Positions 1 to 9,712 of a DNA stretch of 64,000 nucleotides are shown one piece after another. The DNA comes from Sphingomonas sp. Leaf67. GTDB lineage: Bacteria; Pseudomonadota; Alphaproteobacteria; Sphingomonadales; Sphingomonadaceae. The DNA lies in NCBI RefSeq assembly GCF_001421965.1, contig NZ_LMLP01000001.1, forward strand, positions 310,001 to 374,000, given 5' to 3'. How positions within the stretch are numbered: position 1 is the stretch's first letter; each line of letters starts with the position of its first letter. The position numbers and the translations under genes were made by a program. The notes beneath the pieces were generated by a model. The model did no database searches. It saw nothing but the letters and a program-made list of their open reading frames with translations, and was not told the origin of the DNA.

Positions 1-1210
1 CCTTGAACGCCGGGTACAGCGTGGCGAGGAACGAGAAGAGCAGCGCGGTCAACGCGATGGTGACGATTTCGACCGTATCGGGGTCAGACGGCAGTTCGGT
101 CAGGTAGCGCATCGTCGGGTCCCATATCTCGATCCCCGTCAGCCGGCCGATCCCGCCGATCACCTGCTGCCGGAACGCGAGGAAGACGAAGCCGAGCACC
201 AGCCCCGCCCCCACGCCCAGCGCGCCGATGGTGGTGCCGACCGTCATGAAGATGCGCAGCAGCCCGCCGCGCGTCGCCCCCATCGTGCGCAGGATCGCGA
301 TGTCGCGCGTCTTGGCGCGGACCAGCATGATGAGCGACGACAGGATGTTGAATACCGCGATCAGGATGATGATCGACAGCACGGTGAAGGTCACGATCCG
401 GTCGACCGACAGCGCCTGGAACAGCTCCGAATTGAGCTGCCGCCAGTCGGATATCTGCGCCTGTGCCACGAACTTCTCGCGGAGCGGCTTCATGATCCGG
501 TCGATGTCGTCGGGATCGGTCGTCTCGATCTCGATCATGCCGACCGAATCACCGGTGAGCAGCAGTTGCTGCGCGTCCTCGATCGGCATGATGACGAACG
601 CCTTGTCATAATCGTAGACCCCGACCTCGACGATCGCGGCGACGCGGTACGGCACCTGCCGGATCATCGTGCCGAACGGAGTCGTCGGCCCCTGCGGGCT
701 GATGATCGTGATCTCGCTGCCGACGGTCACGCCGAGCGACATGGCAAGCCGCGACCCGATGACCACATTGCCGCTGCCCGCCGTCACGGGAGCGAGCGAC
801 CCCTGCTTCACATTGTCGCGGATCGTCGGGGTCGCGCGGATGTCGCCGACCCGCATGCCGCGCGTCAGGATGAACTCCGACCGCCCGTTATAGGTCGCGA
901 ACAGCGGCTGTTCGATCAGCGGCGTCGCGCTGGTGACTCCGGGCGTGCGCCGTGCCTCCTCGGCGATGCGGCGCCAGTCGGGCAGCTGGTTGTTGTACCC
1001 CTGGATGATGGCATGGCCGTTCAGCCCGACGATCTTGTCGAACAGCTCGGCACGGAACCCGTTCATCACGCTCATCACGATGACCAGCGCCGCGACGCCC
1101 AGCATCACCGCGACGAGGCTGATCGATGCGACCAGCGCGATGAACGCCTCACCCCGTCCGGGCAACAGATAGCGGCGGGCGATCATCCGCTCGTAACGCG
1201 ATAGCAGCAT
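1..1210 (-). CDS. Lipoprotein-releasing ABC transporter permease (LolC/LolE family), partial
   Basis: Inner-membrane permease of the LolCDE complex, which extracts outer-membrane lipoproteins from the inner membrane and hands them to LolA. The frame opens at the ATG at 1210 and runs off the left edge, so about 403 residues are visible and the C-terminus is missing. The N-terminus reads MLLSRYERMIARRYLL, followed by a first membrane segment (SLVAVMLGVAALVIVMSVM) and a long periplasmic domain. The FtsX-like membrane region follows, with VLSIIILIAVFNILSSLIML and the cytoplasmic coupling stretch RAKTRDIAILRTMGATRGG that is typical of LolC/E. This layout (one TM, large periplasmic loop, then TMs) is the family's. 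The matching ATPase gene lolD would lie to the left outside the window. LolC and LolE cannot be told apart here, so no symbol is given. Confidence 0.93.
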   Translation of the reverse strand, partial: MLLSRYERMIARRYLLPGRGEAFIALVASISLVAVMLGVAALVIVMSVMNGFRAELFDKIVGLNGHAIIQGYNNQLPDWRRIAEEARRTPGVTSATPLIEQPLFATYNGRSEFILTRGMRVGDIRATPTIRDNVKQGSLAPVTAGSGNVVIGSRLAMSLGVTVGSEITIISPQGPTTPFGTMIRQVPYRVAAIVEVGVYDYDKAFVIMPIEDAQQLLLTGDSVGMIEIETTDPDDIDRIMKPLREKFVAQAQISDWRQLNSELFQALSVDRIVTFTVLSIIILIAVFNILSSLIMLVRAKTRDIAILRTMGATRGGLLRIFMTVGTTIGALGVGAGLVLGFVFLAFRQQVIGGIGRLTGIEIWDPTMRYLTELPSDPDTVEIVTIALTALLFSFLATLYPAFK

Positions 1211-1508
1211 AAGGGCGGTCGGTGTCCTCGAACGGAGCCCCCTCGAACGGGGCGTTGCAGGGGCTGTAGGTAGGCGCTGGTCCGACTTCAATCCATGCTG
1301 TTGCCAAATCGACACATGGTTACGAAAACCGTAGCAAAGCTGCCGCAAGGCCGGTGACAGACTCGGTCCGGTTCCGTATCGAAGATCTTACGAAGCGCAG
1401 GCAAGCAAGGCCACGGTTCGGGGAGGCCAACCGGCTCCGCCCTGGAAGGGGGGAAGGGGCGTAGAAGCGGTGGCAACCAAGGGGGCTGACGAGCGATCGT
1501 CACGCAGG

Positions 1509-1544
1509 CGGCCGGGCTGGCAACAGCCCGGCCGTTTGCTGTTT
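1509..1544 (+). terminator. Rho-independent terminator-like hairpin
   Basis: Perfect 11-bp stem CGGCCGGGCTG (1509-1519) and CAGCCCGGCCG (1524-1534) with a 4-base GCAA loop, followed by TTTGCTGTTT. The T-rich side is on the plus strand, so it would end a plus-strand transcript. No plus-strand protein gene lies upstream, so it may close a small RNA. Confidence 0.5.
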
Positions 1545-1764
1545 CAGTGCTTTGGATTCGTGGTTGGGCGCTGGTTGCCGGACCCTGTCGCGCTTCCCTT
1601 CTCGGCGAACGCTTTGCCTGTAAGCTGTTGTTATTTGTAACAGAACTGACAAATTGGTGGGCAGCCGCGCGCCAAAGGTCACGAAAGTCACACTTGCCAC
1701 GTTTTGGCGGGTTACCCGGGTTACCGAGACCTCTGCGAAAGTCGCGCACTAAACCAAACCGAGC

Positions 1765-1854
1765 GGTACCCCGGCAAAGGCCGGGGTCCAGTTGGAAAGT
1801 TTTTTCGTACGTTGCGAACGTCCCCCAACTGGGCTCCGGCCTTCGCCGGGGTAC
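1765..1854. repeat. Long palindromic intergenic repeat (GCCGGGGT type)
   Basis: Two outward copies of a hairpin-forming unit flank a short centre. The left arm contains ACCCCGGCAAAGGCCGGGGT followed by CCAG; the right arm contains CTGGGCTCCGG, then CCTTCGCCGGGGT. The whole element can fold as one long imperfect palindrome. The same architecture appears at 11551-11631 and as a half unit at 2837-2877. Such intergenic palindromes are common in sphingomonad genomes. Confidence 0.6.
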
Positions 1855-2067
1855 GGTCATTGGAGTTTCGCAGAGGTCCCGATTACGGGGGTTACGTCGA
1901 TCGACGTGCGGACGGTGTCAAATAGCGGGGCGGAAGACCGCCAGACCGTAATGATGCCAGGCGCAGGCGCTGTAGGACAGCGGTTCGCCGACACAGGCAT
2001 GGATACCCGCACGCCAGAGCCTTACCCCCCCCCCGCGACCATCCCAAAAGATCGTCCCGAAAACCCT

Positions 2068-2095
2068 CTTGAAGCACCCAAACAACGAACCATAT
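2068..2095 (+). promoter_or_regulatory. Sigma32 (RpoH)-type promoter for hsp20
   Basis: CTTGAA at 2068-2073 and CCATAT at 2090-2095 are separated by 16 bases. This matches the heat-shock sigma consensus CTTGAA and CCCATnT with near-usual spacing. Transcription would start near 2102 and leave an untranslated leader of about 85-90 bases before the Hsp20 start. Position upstream of an Hsp20 gene supports it. Confidence 0.65.
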
Positions 2096-2101
2096 CGGTT
2101 C

Positions 2102-2188
2102 ACGAACGGTGCCTGTCGGGCCGTTCGCGAACCGGCATCGCTTCGTGGATGCCGCTCGGTTCAACTCGCTTCTGTTGGAGGATTTGAC
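2102..2188 (+). promoter_or_regulatory. Candidate ROSE-type RNA thermometer in the hsp20 leader
   Basis: The leader folds into hairpins by eye. A strong one spans 2129-2162 (GAACCG, GGCATC, then GATGCC and CGGTTC). Next to the ribosome-binding site, UCGCU (2166-2170) lies a few bases before UUGGAGGA (2175-2182). ROSE elements, known from alphaproteobacterial small heat-shock genes, carry a conserved U(U/C)GCU that pairs with the Shine-Dalgarno sequence and melts on heating. The motif, its position and the gene family all fit. Not tested by folding software. Confidence 0.55.
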
Positions 2189-2677
2189 ATGCGTAGCTTC
2201 GACTTCACCCCGTATCGCCGCTCGACCATCGGCTTCGATCGTCTGTTCGACATGCTCGAAAACAACGCGCGCGCGACGACGGGCGAAAACTATCCGCCCT
2301 TCAATCTCGAACGTCTGGCCGAAGACCGCTATCGCATCACGCTGGCGATCGCCGGTTTCAAGCGCAAAGAGGTGGACATCACCGCCCAGCAGAACCTGCT
2401 GGTGGTGTCGGGTCGCAAGGCCGAGCAGACCGACGCACAGAAGAGCGCGGTCCTGCATCTGGGCATCGCCAACCGCAGCTTCGAACGCCGGTTCGAACTG
2501 GCCGATTTTATCGTCGTCGAAAACGCCGACCTTGCCGATGGCTTGCTGACCATCGACCTGCGTCGCGAAATCCCCGACGCGATGAAGCCGCGCCGCATCG
2601 CGATCGGCGGCACGACCGAACAGCCGGTCATCGCCAATGACGCGGCCGGGAGCGACGAATCGGCACACGCCGCCTGA
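2189..2677 (+). CDS. Hsp20/alpha-crystallin small heat-shock protein
   Basis: ATP-independent cytoplasmic holdase of 162 residues, in the IbpA/HspA group. It binds unfolding proteins during heat stress. The start at 2189 is chosen over an upstream in-frame ATG because it has a strong Shine-Dalgarno (TTGGAGGA) and gives the family N-terminus MRSFDFTPYRRSTIGFDRLF. The alpha-crystallin domain covers about residues 35-130, with NLERLAEDRYRITLAIAGFK at its start and LADGLLTIDLRRE near its end, where the family usually has a GxL motif. The C-terminal tail is short and polar. A sigma32-type promoter and ROSE-like leader lie directly upstream, so transcription and translation are both likely heat-controlled. 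It converges on pyrG. Confidence 0.93.
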   Translation: MRSFDFTPYRRSTIGFDRLFDMLENNARATTGENYPPFNLERLAEDRYRITLAIAGFKRKEVDITAQQNLLVVSGRKAEQTDAQKSAVLHLGIANRSFERRFELADFIVVENADLADGLLTIDLRREIPDAMKPRRIAIGGTTEQPVIANDAAGSDESAHAA

Positions 2678-2836
2678 CCTGCGGCGCGCTGTTTGCTGGC
2701 GCGCCGGGAGGCGGGCGTCCGAACCGGATGGGTTCGGGCGCCCGTTCGCGTTTGTGAGACGCCCCTTGCCACGTCGTCCTTCTCGAGCAGGCGGGAATTC
2801 ACAAACGCAACGCTTGCGATCGACGTCCAAACGTCA

Positions 2837-2877
2837 GCGTATATGGATTTCCGCCTTCGCGGGAAGGACGAGTGGAA
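2837..2877. repeat. Half-copy of the sphingomonad palindromic repeat
   Basis: GGATTTCCGCCTTCGCGGGAA at about 2844-2865 forms a small hairpin and resembles one arm of the repeat at 1765-1854. It lies between the ends of the convergent hsp20 and pyrG genes and might act as a transcription barrier. Confidence 0.45.
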
Positions 2878-4527
<1,650 letters not shown>

Positions 4528-4620
4528 GGGAGATATCGCCTAGCGTCGAACGCCATCGCCGCCAAGCGCGGGATTGCTCCCACGCCCGCGAAATACGACG
4601 GACCGGTTGATGAAAGTGGT

Positions 4621-4980
4621 TTAGCGGGCCAGCGGGACCGCACCGTTGTCGGCACCCGTCAGGTTGCCGATCGGATCGGCCGCCGGATTGGCCGGTGCGC
4701 TGGCGGCGGGCGGCGGAGTCGTCGGCCGTGCCAGTGAGGTATCGATGGAATTGGCCCCCCGATTCGCCGCGATCACCGCCAGCGCGATGCTCATCGCGAT
4801 GAACAGCCCGGCGAGGACCGCGGTCGCCCGCGTCAGGAAATCGGCGGCACCCCGTGCCGACATCAGTCCCGACGGGCTGCCGCCGGTGGTCAGCCCGCCG
4901 CCTTCCGACTTCTGCATGAGGATCACCGTCACGAGCAGTGCGGCGATGATCGCATGGACGACAAGCAGGAAGGTGAACAT
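4621..4980 (-). CDS. secG: Preprotein translocase subunit SecG
   Basis: Small auxiliary subunit of the SecYEG inner-membrane channel, 119 residues. An upstream in-frame start would add 24 residues, but MFTFLLVVHAIIAALLVTVI is the family N-terminus and opens at once with a membrane helix. The conserved cytoplasmic loop MQKSEGGGLTTGG follows, then GLMSARGAADFLTRATAVLA and a second helix. The C-terminal tail is rich in Ala and Pro, as usual in this order. It precedes pyrG on the same strand. Confidence 0.95.
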   Translation of the reverse strand: MFTFLLVVHAIIAALLVTVILMQKSEGGGLTTGGSPSGLMSARGAADFLTRATAVLAGLFIAMSIALAVIAANRGANSIDTSLARPTTPPPAASAPANPAADPIGNLTGADNGAVPLAR

Positions 4981-5173
4981 GGTCGGGGAACATTTCCGAA
5001 AGAAAGGAGTGCGGGTTCGAAGCGCGCCACATAGGCGAGCGCGGCCCGCCAATCAACCGAGCGCCTCCGACCCGATCGTCACATTATCGTATCGACCGGG
5101 AAACCAAGCGCGCAACTGCGACGTTCATGTTTCGACCCCGCCTCACGGCCTGTATCGACGTTAGGTTGCTGCG

Positions 5174-5527
5174 ATGTTTCCAACTATTCCACTGAAAAAA
5201 TGGATGGACGGCCTGGTCGACTATGTCCGTTCGGGCGAGCCGGACCTGACCAACCGACAGATGGCGCTGATGATGATCGTCTATCTGCAACCCGGCCCGC
5301 ATACCGTACGCGGTCTTGCCCGTGCGCTGAACGTATCGAAGCCCGTCGTAACGCGCGCCTTGAATCGTCTGGGTACGCTCGGCTATCTCCGCCGCCAACG
5401 CGACGATGCCGACAAGCGGAACATCTTCGTTGCGCAGACCAGCGAAGGGGCCAATTTTCTTGCAGAGTTCGGGCAGTTCATGGGTGGCGACGGCGTCGGC
5501 GACTTCCAACGACGGGTCAGCGCGTAG
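5174..5527 (+). CDS. MarR-family winged-helix transcriptional regulator
   Basis: Small DNA-binding protein of 117 residues. The core LTNRQMALMMIVYLQPGPHT, then VRGLARALNVSKPVVTRALN, is a helix-turn-helix, followed by a wing with GYLRRQRDDADKRNIFV, the MarR signature DxR/K-type wing. It overlaps the start of the NlpC/P60 gene in another frame, which suggests co-transcription and translational coupling. The ligand and target genes cannot be read from the sequence. Confidence 0.85.
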   Translation: MFPTIPLKKWMDGLVDYVRSGEPDLTNRQMALMMIVYLQPGPHTVRGLARALNVSKPVVTRALNRLGTLGYLRRQRDDADKRNIFVAQTSEGANFLAEFGQFMGGDGVGDFQRRVSA

Positions 5528-6353
5528 CCGCTTCGCGCTCCGCGAACGTTCGGTCGCGCTCGACTCCCGAATCGACGCGGTCCGCCGCGATCTGGCCGAT
5601 ATCCGCCTCGCCGATCGGGTCTTTGCGCCGCATTACGCCGTACCGGCACGACGCAGCATCGGCCATGTGACTGCCATTCTCGCCGCTCCCGGGGGACATG
5701 TCGTATCACAGGCATTAGCCGGCGAGCCGTTCGACGTCCTCGAATTCACCTCGACCCATGGCTGGGGACGTTCGCCGATCGACGGTAGCGTCGGATTCGT
5801 GGCGCGTGCCGCACTGGTCGACGCCTACGACACATCGCATGTCGTCAGTACCGCCAATTCCGTCCTATACGCCGATCGTTCGCTCGATCGCCCGCTTCCG
5901 CTGTCGCTGCCGATGGGCAGTCGCGTCGCAGCCGTTCCTGCGAACGACGAATGGGCGGAGGTTGACGGCGGATATCTGCTCGCGACGACGCTGTTGCCGC
6001 TGTCGGACGAAACGGGTGATGCCGTTGCCTATGCACTGCGTCTGAAGGGGGTGCCCGTCCTGCCCGGCGGTCGATCGGGCGACGGGGTCGATGCGGCCGG
6101 CCTGATCTTTCTGGCGTTGTCGCTCGCCGGATCGCCGCCGGCACGGTTCGTCGACTTGCAGGCGGAGACGATCGGCACGCCGTTGGCGGCCGGCGATCCA
6201 TTGCAGCGCGGCGACCTGATCTTCTTTAATGACCATGTCGCAATGCTGGTCGATACCGATACCGTCATCCATGCCGACGACGTCGTGCGGTGCGAACCCG
6301 TCGCCGCGCTCGACCGGTTCGGCCCCATTCGCGCCCGGAGGCGCTCCGCATGA
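5484..6353 (+). CDS. SH3-NlpC/P60 fold protein lacking the catalytic cysteine
   Basis: About 289 residues from a GTG at 5484; the start is uncertain because the frame is open further upstream and no strong ribosome-binding site is visible. The first part resembles the SH3-like domains that precede NlpC/P60 peptidases (LADRVFAPHYAVPARRSIGH). The C-terminal part has the peptidase fold's hallmarks, including RGDLIFFNDHVAMLVD with the expected histidine. Where the family has DCSG, this protein reads VDAAGLIF, so the nucleophilic Cys is replaced by Ala (codon 6093-6095). It is therefore likely a non-hydrolytic cell-wall-binding or regulatory member. It overlaps marR upstream and argC downstream (ATGA). 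Confidence 0.75.
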   Translation: MATASATSNDGSARSRFALRERSVALDSRIDAVRRDLADIRLADRVFAPHYAVPARRSIGHVTAILAAPGGHVVSQALAGEPFDVLEFTSTHGWGRSPIDGSVGFVARAALVDAYDTSHVVSTANSVLYADRSLDRPLPLSLPMGSRVAAVPANDEWAEVDGGYLLATTLLPLSDETGDAVAYALRLKGVPVLPGGRSGDGVDAAGLIFLALSLAGSPPARFVDLQAETIGTPLAAGDPLQRGDLIFFNDHVAMLVDTDTVIHADDVVRCEPVAALDRFGPIRARRRSA

Positions 6354-7279
6354 CCGTTCGCGTCTTCATCGACGGTGCCGCCGGCACCACCGGCCTCGAA
6401 ATCGCCGACCGGCTGTCGGGCCGGACCGAGATCGACTTCATCACGCTCGACGACACCCGTCGTAAGGACGCGACGGCGCGGCGCGAGGCGCTGAACGATG
6501 CCGATTTCGTCATCCTGTGCCTGCCCGACGACGCGGCACGCGAGGCGGTGTCGCTGATCGACAACGATCGCACCCGCGTGATAGACGCGTCGACCGCACA
6601 CCGCGTCGCCGATGGCTGGACCTATGGCATGGCCGAGTTGGAGCCATCGCAGCCGGGCACGATCGCGACGGCGATGCGCGTGTCGAATCCGGGCTGTTAT
6701 CCGACCGGCTTCCTCGCGCTGGTGCGGCCGCTGGTCCGGGCCGGGCTGATCCCGCACGAATGGCCGGTCAGCGTCAACGCGGTCTCAGGCTATTCGGGTG
6801 GCGGCAAGGCGATGATCGCGGCGTTCGAGAACGGCGAAACCGATACCGCATGGCTCGGCTATGGCCTGTCGCTCGCGCACAAGCACGTGCCCGAGATGCA
6901 GCGTCACGCCCGCCTCGCCCATCCGCCGCTGTTCCAGCCGTCGGTCGCGCGGACCTATCGCGGGATGGTGGTCGAGGTCCCGTTGCCGCTGTTCGCGTTC
7001 CACCGTCGCCCCAGCCTGTCGGCGATCGAACAGACGCTGCGCGAGGCCTATCGTGAATCGCCGGTGGTCCGTGTCCTCGACGGCGACGACAGCGCGATCC
7101 CGATCGAGGCCGATGCGGGAACCGACCGCCTGTCGCTGCGCGTGTTCGGCAATATGGAGACGGGGCAAGCCCGGCTGATCGCGACGCTCGACAATCTGGG
7201 CAAGGGCGCAGCCGGTGCGGCGGTTCAGAACTTCAACCTGATGGCCGGTTTCGACCAGACGGAGGGCCTGACGCTCTGA
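6350..7279 (+). CDS. argC: N-acetyl-gamma-glutamyl-phosphate reductase (short form)
   Basis: Third enzyme of arginine biosynthesis; reduces N-acetylglutamyl phosphate to the semialdehyde with NADPH. The 309 residues fit the shorter, type 2 family. The Rossmann start MTVRVFIDGAAGTTGLEIA defines the ATG at 6350, which overlaps the preceding stop as ATGA. The catalytic cysteine sits in SNPGCYPTG (Cys116), with HKHVPEMQRHA later. It is the last gene of the marR-NlpC-argC run and stands apart from other arg genes, as is common in this order. Confidence 0.95.
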   Translation: MTVRVFIDGAAGTTGLEIADRLSGRTEIDFITLDDTRRKDATARREALNDADFVILCLPDDAAREAVSLIDNDRTRVIDASTAHRVADGWTYGMAELEPSQPGTIATAMRVSNPGCYPTGFLALVRPLVRAGLIPHEWPVSVNAVSGYSGGGKAMIAAFENGETDTAWLGYGLSLAHKHVPEMQRHARLAHPPLFQPSVARTYRGMVVEVPLPLFAFHRRPSLSAIEQTLREAYRESPVVRVLDGDDSAIPIEADAGTDRLSLRVFGNMETGQARLIATLDNLGKGAAGAAVQNFNLMAGFDQTEGLTL

Positions 7280-7410
7280 GCGCCCGTCCTCCGCACCTAA
7301 TATTCGGACGTTTCACGCAATCGTTTCGCGTCGCATGCCCATGCCGCCTTCGCGTTTGCGAAATAGGCTGCTAGGAGCGCGCGGGACCGAGTTTGAAGAT
7401 AGGAGCACGC

Positions 7411-8871
7411 ATGACGAGGCAAGCGGTAGGGAAGCTGCTGTTGTTCGGCGCGACCGGGGATTTGTCGCAACGGATGCTGCTCCCCTCGCTCTACGGCCTC
7501 CATGCCGATGGCCTGTTGCCCAACGGCCTGACCATCACCGGCACCGCGCGCCACGAGCATGACGATGACGGCTTCCGCGCCTTCGCCAAGCATGCGCTCG
7601 ACGAGTTCCTGCCCGACGATCGCAAGGACGAGGCGGCAATCGACGGCTTTCTCGCGCGGCTGCAATATCAGCCGCTCGACGCATCGAACGTCGACGGTTT
7701 CGCCGCTCTTGCCCGCAAGCTCGGCGATATTTCGGGCGGCCTCGCGATCTTCCTGTCGACCGCGCCGTGGCTGTTCGGCCCGACCATCACCGGCCTGAAG
7801 AGCGCCGGCCTGACCGGCCCCGAAGTCCGCATCAGCCTCGAAAAGCCGCTCGGCAAGGACCTCGAATCGAGCCGTGAGATCAACGATCTGGTCGCCGCCG
7901 CCTTTCCGGAGGAGCGGACCTTCCGGATCGACCATTATCTGGGCAAGGAAACCGTCCAGAACATTCTGGCGCTGCGCTTCGGCAATGCGATGTTCGAACC
8001 CGTGTGGAATGCGCGCGGCATCGACCATGTCCAGATCACCATTTCGGAGACGGTCGGGCTCGAAGGCCGCGCGGGCTATTATGACGAGGTCGGCGCGCTG
8101 CGCGACATGGTCCAGAACCACGTCATGCAACTGGTCGCGCTGATCGCGATGGAGCCGCCGGCCAAGTTCGACGGCACCTCGATCCGCGACGAAAAGGTCA
8201 AGGTCCTGCGGTCGCTGCGCCCGATCGGTGCGGCCGAGGTCAACACCCACACCGTCACCGGCCAATATGACGCCGGCGCGGTGAAGGGCGAGATCGTCCG
8301 GGGATATGACGAGGAACTGGGCAAGGATTCGGACACCGAAACCTTCGTCTCGGTGAAGGCGCATATCGACAACTGGCGCTGGCAGGGCGTGCCCTTCTAC
8401 CTGCGCACCGGCAAGCGGATGCAGGATCGCCATTCGGAAATCTCGATCCAGTTCAAGCCGGTACCGCATTCGATCTTCGCCGATCGCGGCGGCCGGTTGC
8501 AGCCCAACACGCTGGTCATCCGCCTGCAGCCCGAGGAATATGTCCGCCTGCTGGTGATGGCCAAGGAACCCGGCCTCGACCGCGACGGCATCCGCCTGCG
8601 CGAAGTGCCGCTCGACCTGTCGCTGACCACCGCCTTTGCCGGCACCCGCCGCCGGATCGCATACGAACGGCTGCTCCTCGACCTGATCGAAGGCGATCCA
8701 ACGCTGTTCGTCCGTCGCGACGAGGTGGAGGCGCAGTGGCAATGGATCGACGCGATCCGCGAGGGGTGGAAAGCGAATGCGACCAGCCCGAAGGGCTATC
8801 CGTCGGGAAGCTGGGGACCGAATGCCAGCGTCGCGCTGACCGAACGCGACGGGGTGACGTGGAACGAGTGA
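7411..8871 (+). CDS. zwf: Glucose-6-phosphate 1-dehydrogenase
   Basis: Oxidises glucose-6-phosphate to 6-phosphogluconolactone and feeds the Entner-Doudoroff pathway. The start at 7411 has a good AGGAG and is preferred over an in-frame ATG 18 bases upstream. The protein has 486 residues, the usual length. The NADP-binding Rossmann motif LLLFGATGDLSQR is at residues 9-21, ISLEKPLGKD at 141-150, and the active-site signature RIDHYLGKE at 172-180. It opens the zwf-pgl-edd-glk-eda cluster. No clear promoter motif was recognised in the 130 bases upstream. Confidence 0.98.
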   Translation: MTRQAVGKLLLFGATGDLSQRMLLPSLYGLHADGLLPNGLTITGTARHEHDDDGFRAFAKHALDEFLPDDRKDEAAIDGFLARLQYQPLDASNVDGFAALARKLGDISGGLAIFLSTAPWLFGPTITGLKSAGLTGPEVRISLEKPLGKDLESSREINDLVAAAFPEERTFRIDHYLGKETVQNILALRFGNAMFEPVWNARGIDHVQITISETVGLEGRAGYYDEVGALRDMVQNHVMQLVALIAMEPPAKFDGTSIRDEKVKVLRSLRPIGAAEVNTHTVTGQYDAGAVKGEIVRGYDEELGKDSDTETFVSVKAHIDNWRWQGVPFYLRTGKRMQDRHSEISIQFKPVPHSIFADRGGRLQPNTLVIRLQPEEYVRLLVMAKEPGLDRDGIRLREVPLDLSLTTAFAGTRRRIAYERLLLDLIEGDPTLFVRRDEVEAQWQWIDAIREGWKANATSPKGYPSGSWGPNASVALTERDGVTWNE

Positions 8872-8910
8872 GCGGCTGACGCGCTCCTCTTCCGCACCAT
8901 AGTTATGCCG

Positions 8911-8990
8911 TTTAGTTCGAGCAGCATCGAGCGAAGCCGAGATGCGTCCGTCGAGAACCGGTTCTCGACGAGTTCGAACAGAACGGAAAA
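8911..8990. repeat. Palindromic intergenic repeat (TCGAGAACC type)
   Basis: A perfect 22-base palindrome, CGTCGAGAACCGGTTCTCGACG, lies at 8949-8970, flanked by outer arms GTTCGAG and GTTCGAAC. The unit resembles a dispersed sphingomonad repeat. It sits between zwf and pgl within the cluster, where it might affect mRNA stability. Confidence 0.55.
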
Positions 8991-9007
8991 ATACACGGGA
9001 TGATAGA

Positions 9008-9712
9008 ATGACCGAGATCGAATGGTGGGAATATGACGAACCCGCCGAGTTCGCCGACGCGCTTGCCGGCGATATCCAGTTCATCATCGAATCGGCGATC
9101 GACGCGCGCGGCGCGGCGGTGATCGCGCTGGCGGGCGGTCGCACCCCTGCCCCGATCTATGAACGGCTGATCAAGGCGAAGCTCGACTGGAAGCGTGTGA
9201 CGATCGTCCCCACCGACGACCGGATCGTGCCGATGGGCGACGCGATGTCGAACGTCACCGGCCTTGCCAAGGTCTTCCTGCCCAAGGGCGCGCGGGTCAT
9301 TCCGCTGACCGCCGAAAAGGCCCCCGATTACAAAGCCGCCGGCCGCGCCGCCGATGCGCGGTTGCAGGACCTGCACTGGCCGCTCGACCTCTGTCTGCTC
9401 GGCATGGGTGCCGATGGCCATACCGCGTCGATCTTCCCCGGCCCCGACCTGACCGAGGCGCTGACCGGTCCGAAGGAACGCCGCGCGCTGGGTGTCATGC
9501 CCGACCCGCTGCCGCCCGAAGCACCCGTCGCCCGCGTGACGTTGAGCCACGCCGCGATCGCCTCGGCGCGCGCGCTGATGATCGCGATCACCGGCGATGA
9601 AAAGAAATCGGTGCTCGAACGAGCAATCGATCAGGGCGCGTCGTCGGCCTATCCGATCGGCCGCGTGCTGGCCGAAGTCGAACTTCCCGTCGATATTCAT
9701 TGGAGCCGCTAA
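9008..9712 (+). CDS. pgl: 6-phosphogluconolactonase
   Basis: Hydrolyses 6-phosphogluconolactone to 6-phosphogluconate. The 234 residues match the DevB-type NagB-like family. Visible motifs are VIALAGGRTPAPIYERL near the start, WKRVTIVPTDDRIVP, and LCLLGMGADGHTASIFPG, the family's sugar-phosphate signature. The ATG at 9008 is chosen because the sequence becomes protein-like there; an upstream in-frame ATG would add 22 basic residues derived from the repeat. Its stop overlaps the edd start (TAATG). Confidence 0.96.
   Translation: MTEIEWWEYDEPAEFADALAGDIQFIIESAIDARGAAVIALAGGRTPAPIYERLIKAKLDWKRVTIVPTDDRIVPMGDAMSNVTGLAKVFLPKGARVIPLTAEKAPDYKAAGRAADARLQDLHWPLDLCLLGMGADGHTASIFPGPDLTEALTGPKERRALGVMPDPLPPEAPVARVTLSHAAIASARALMIAITGDEKKSVLERAIDQGASSAYPIGRVLAEVELPVDIHWSR

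Larger units (their letters stand above)
1211..2067. other. Long intergenic region with hairpins, no convincing gene
   Basis: About 860 bases separate the permease start from the heat-shock promoter. Short open frames on both strands here have no recognisable protein features. The stretch holds a strong terminator-like hairpin at 1509-1544, a sphingomonad-type palindromic repeat at 1765-1854 and a run of ten C at about 2025-2034. The segment from about 1290 to 1508 could be transcribed on the plus strand toward the hairpin, but I could not match it to tmRNA, 6S, SRP or RNase P RNA by eye. Confidence 0.5.

Noticed and set aside
2025..2034. Run of ten C as a phase-variable tract
   Set aside because: It lies in non-coding DNA upstream of the heat-shock promoter, and no gene or promoter spacing clearly depends on its length.
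7297..9144. 615-codon open frame opposite zwf
   Set aside because: It lies fully antisense to a clear glucose-6-phosphate dehydrogenase gene, has no family motifs, and such long antisense frames are usual in GC-rich DNA.
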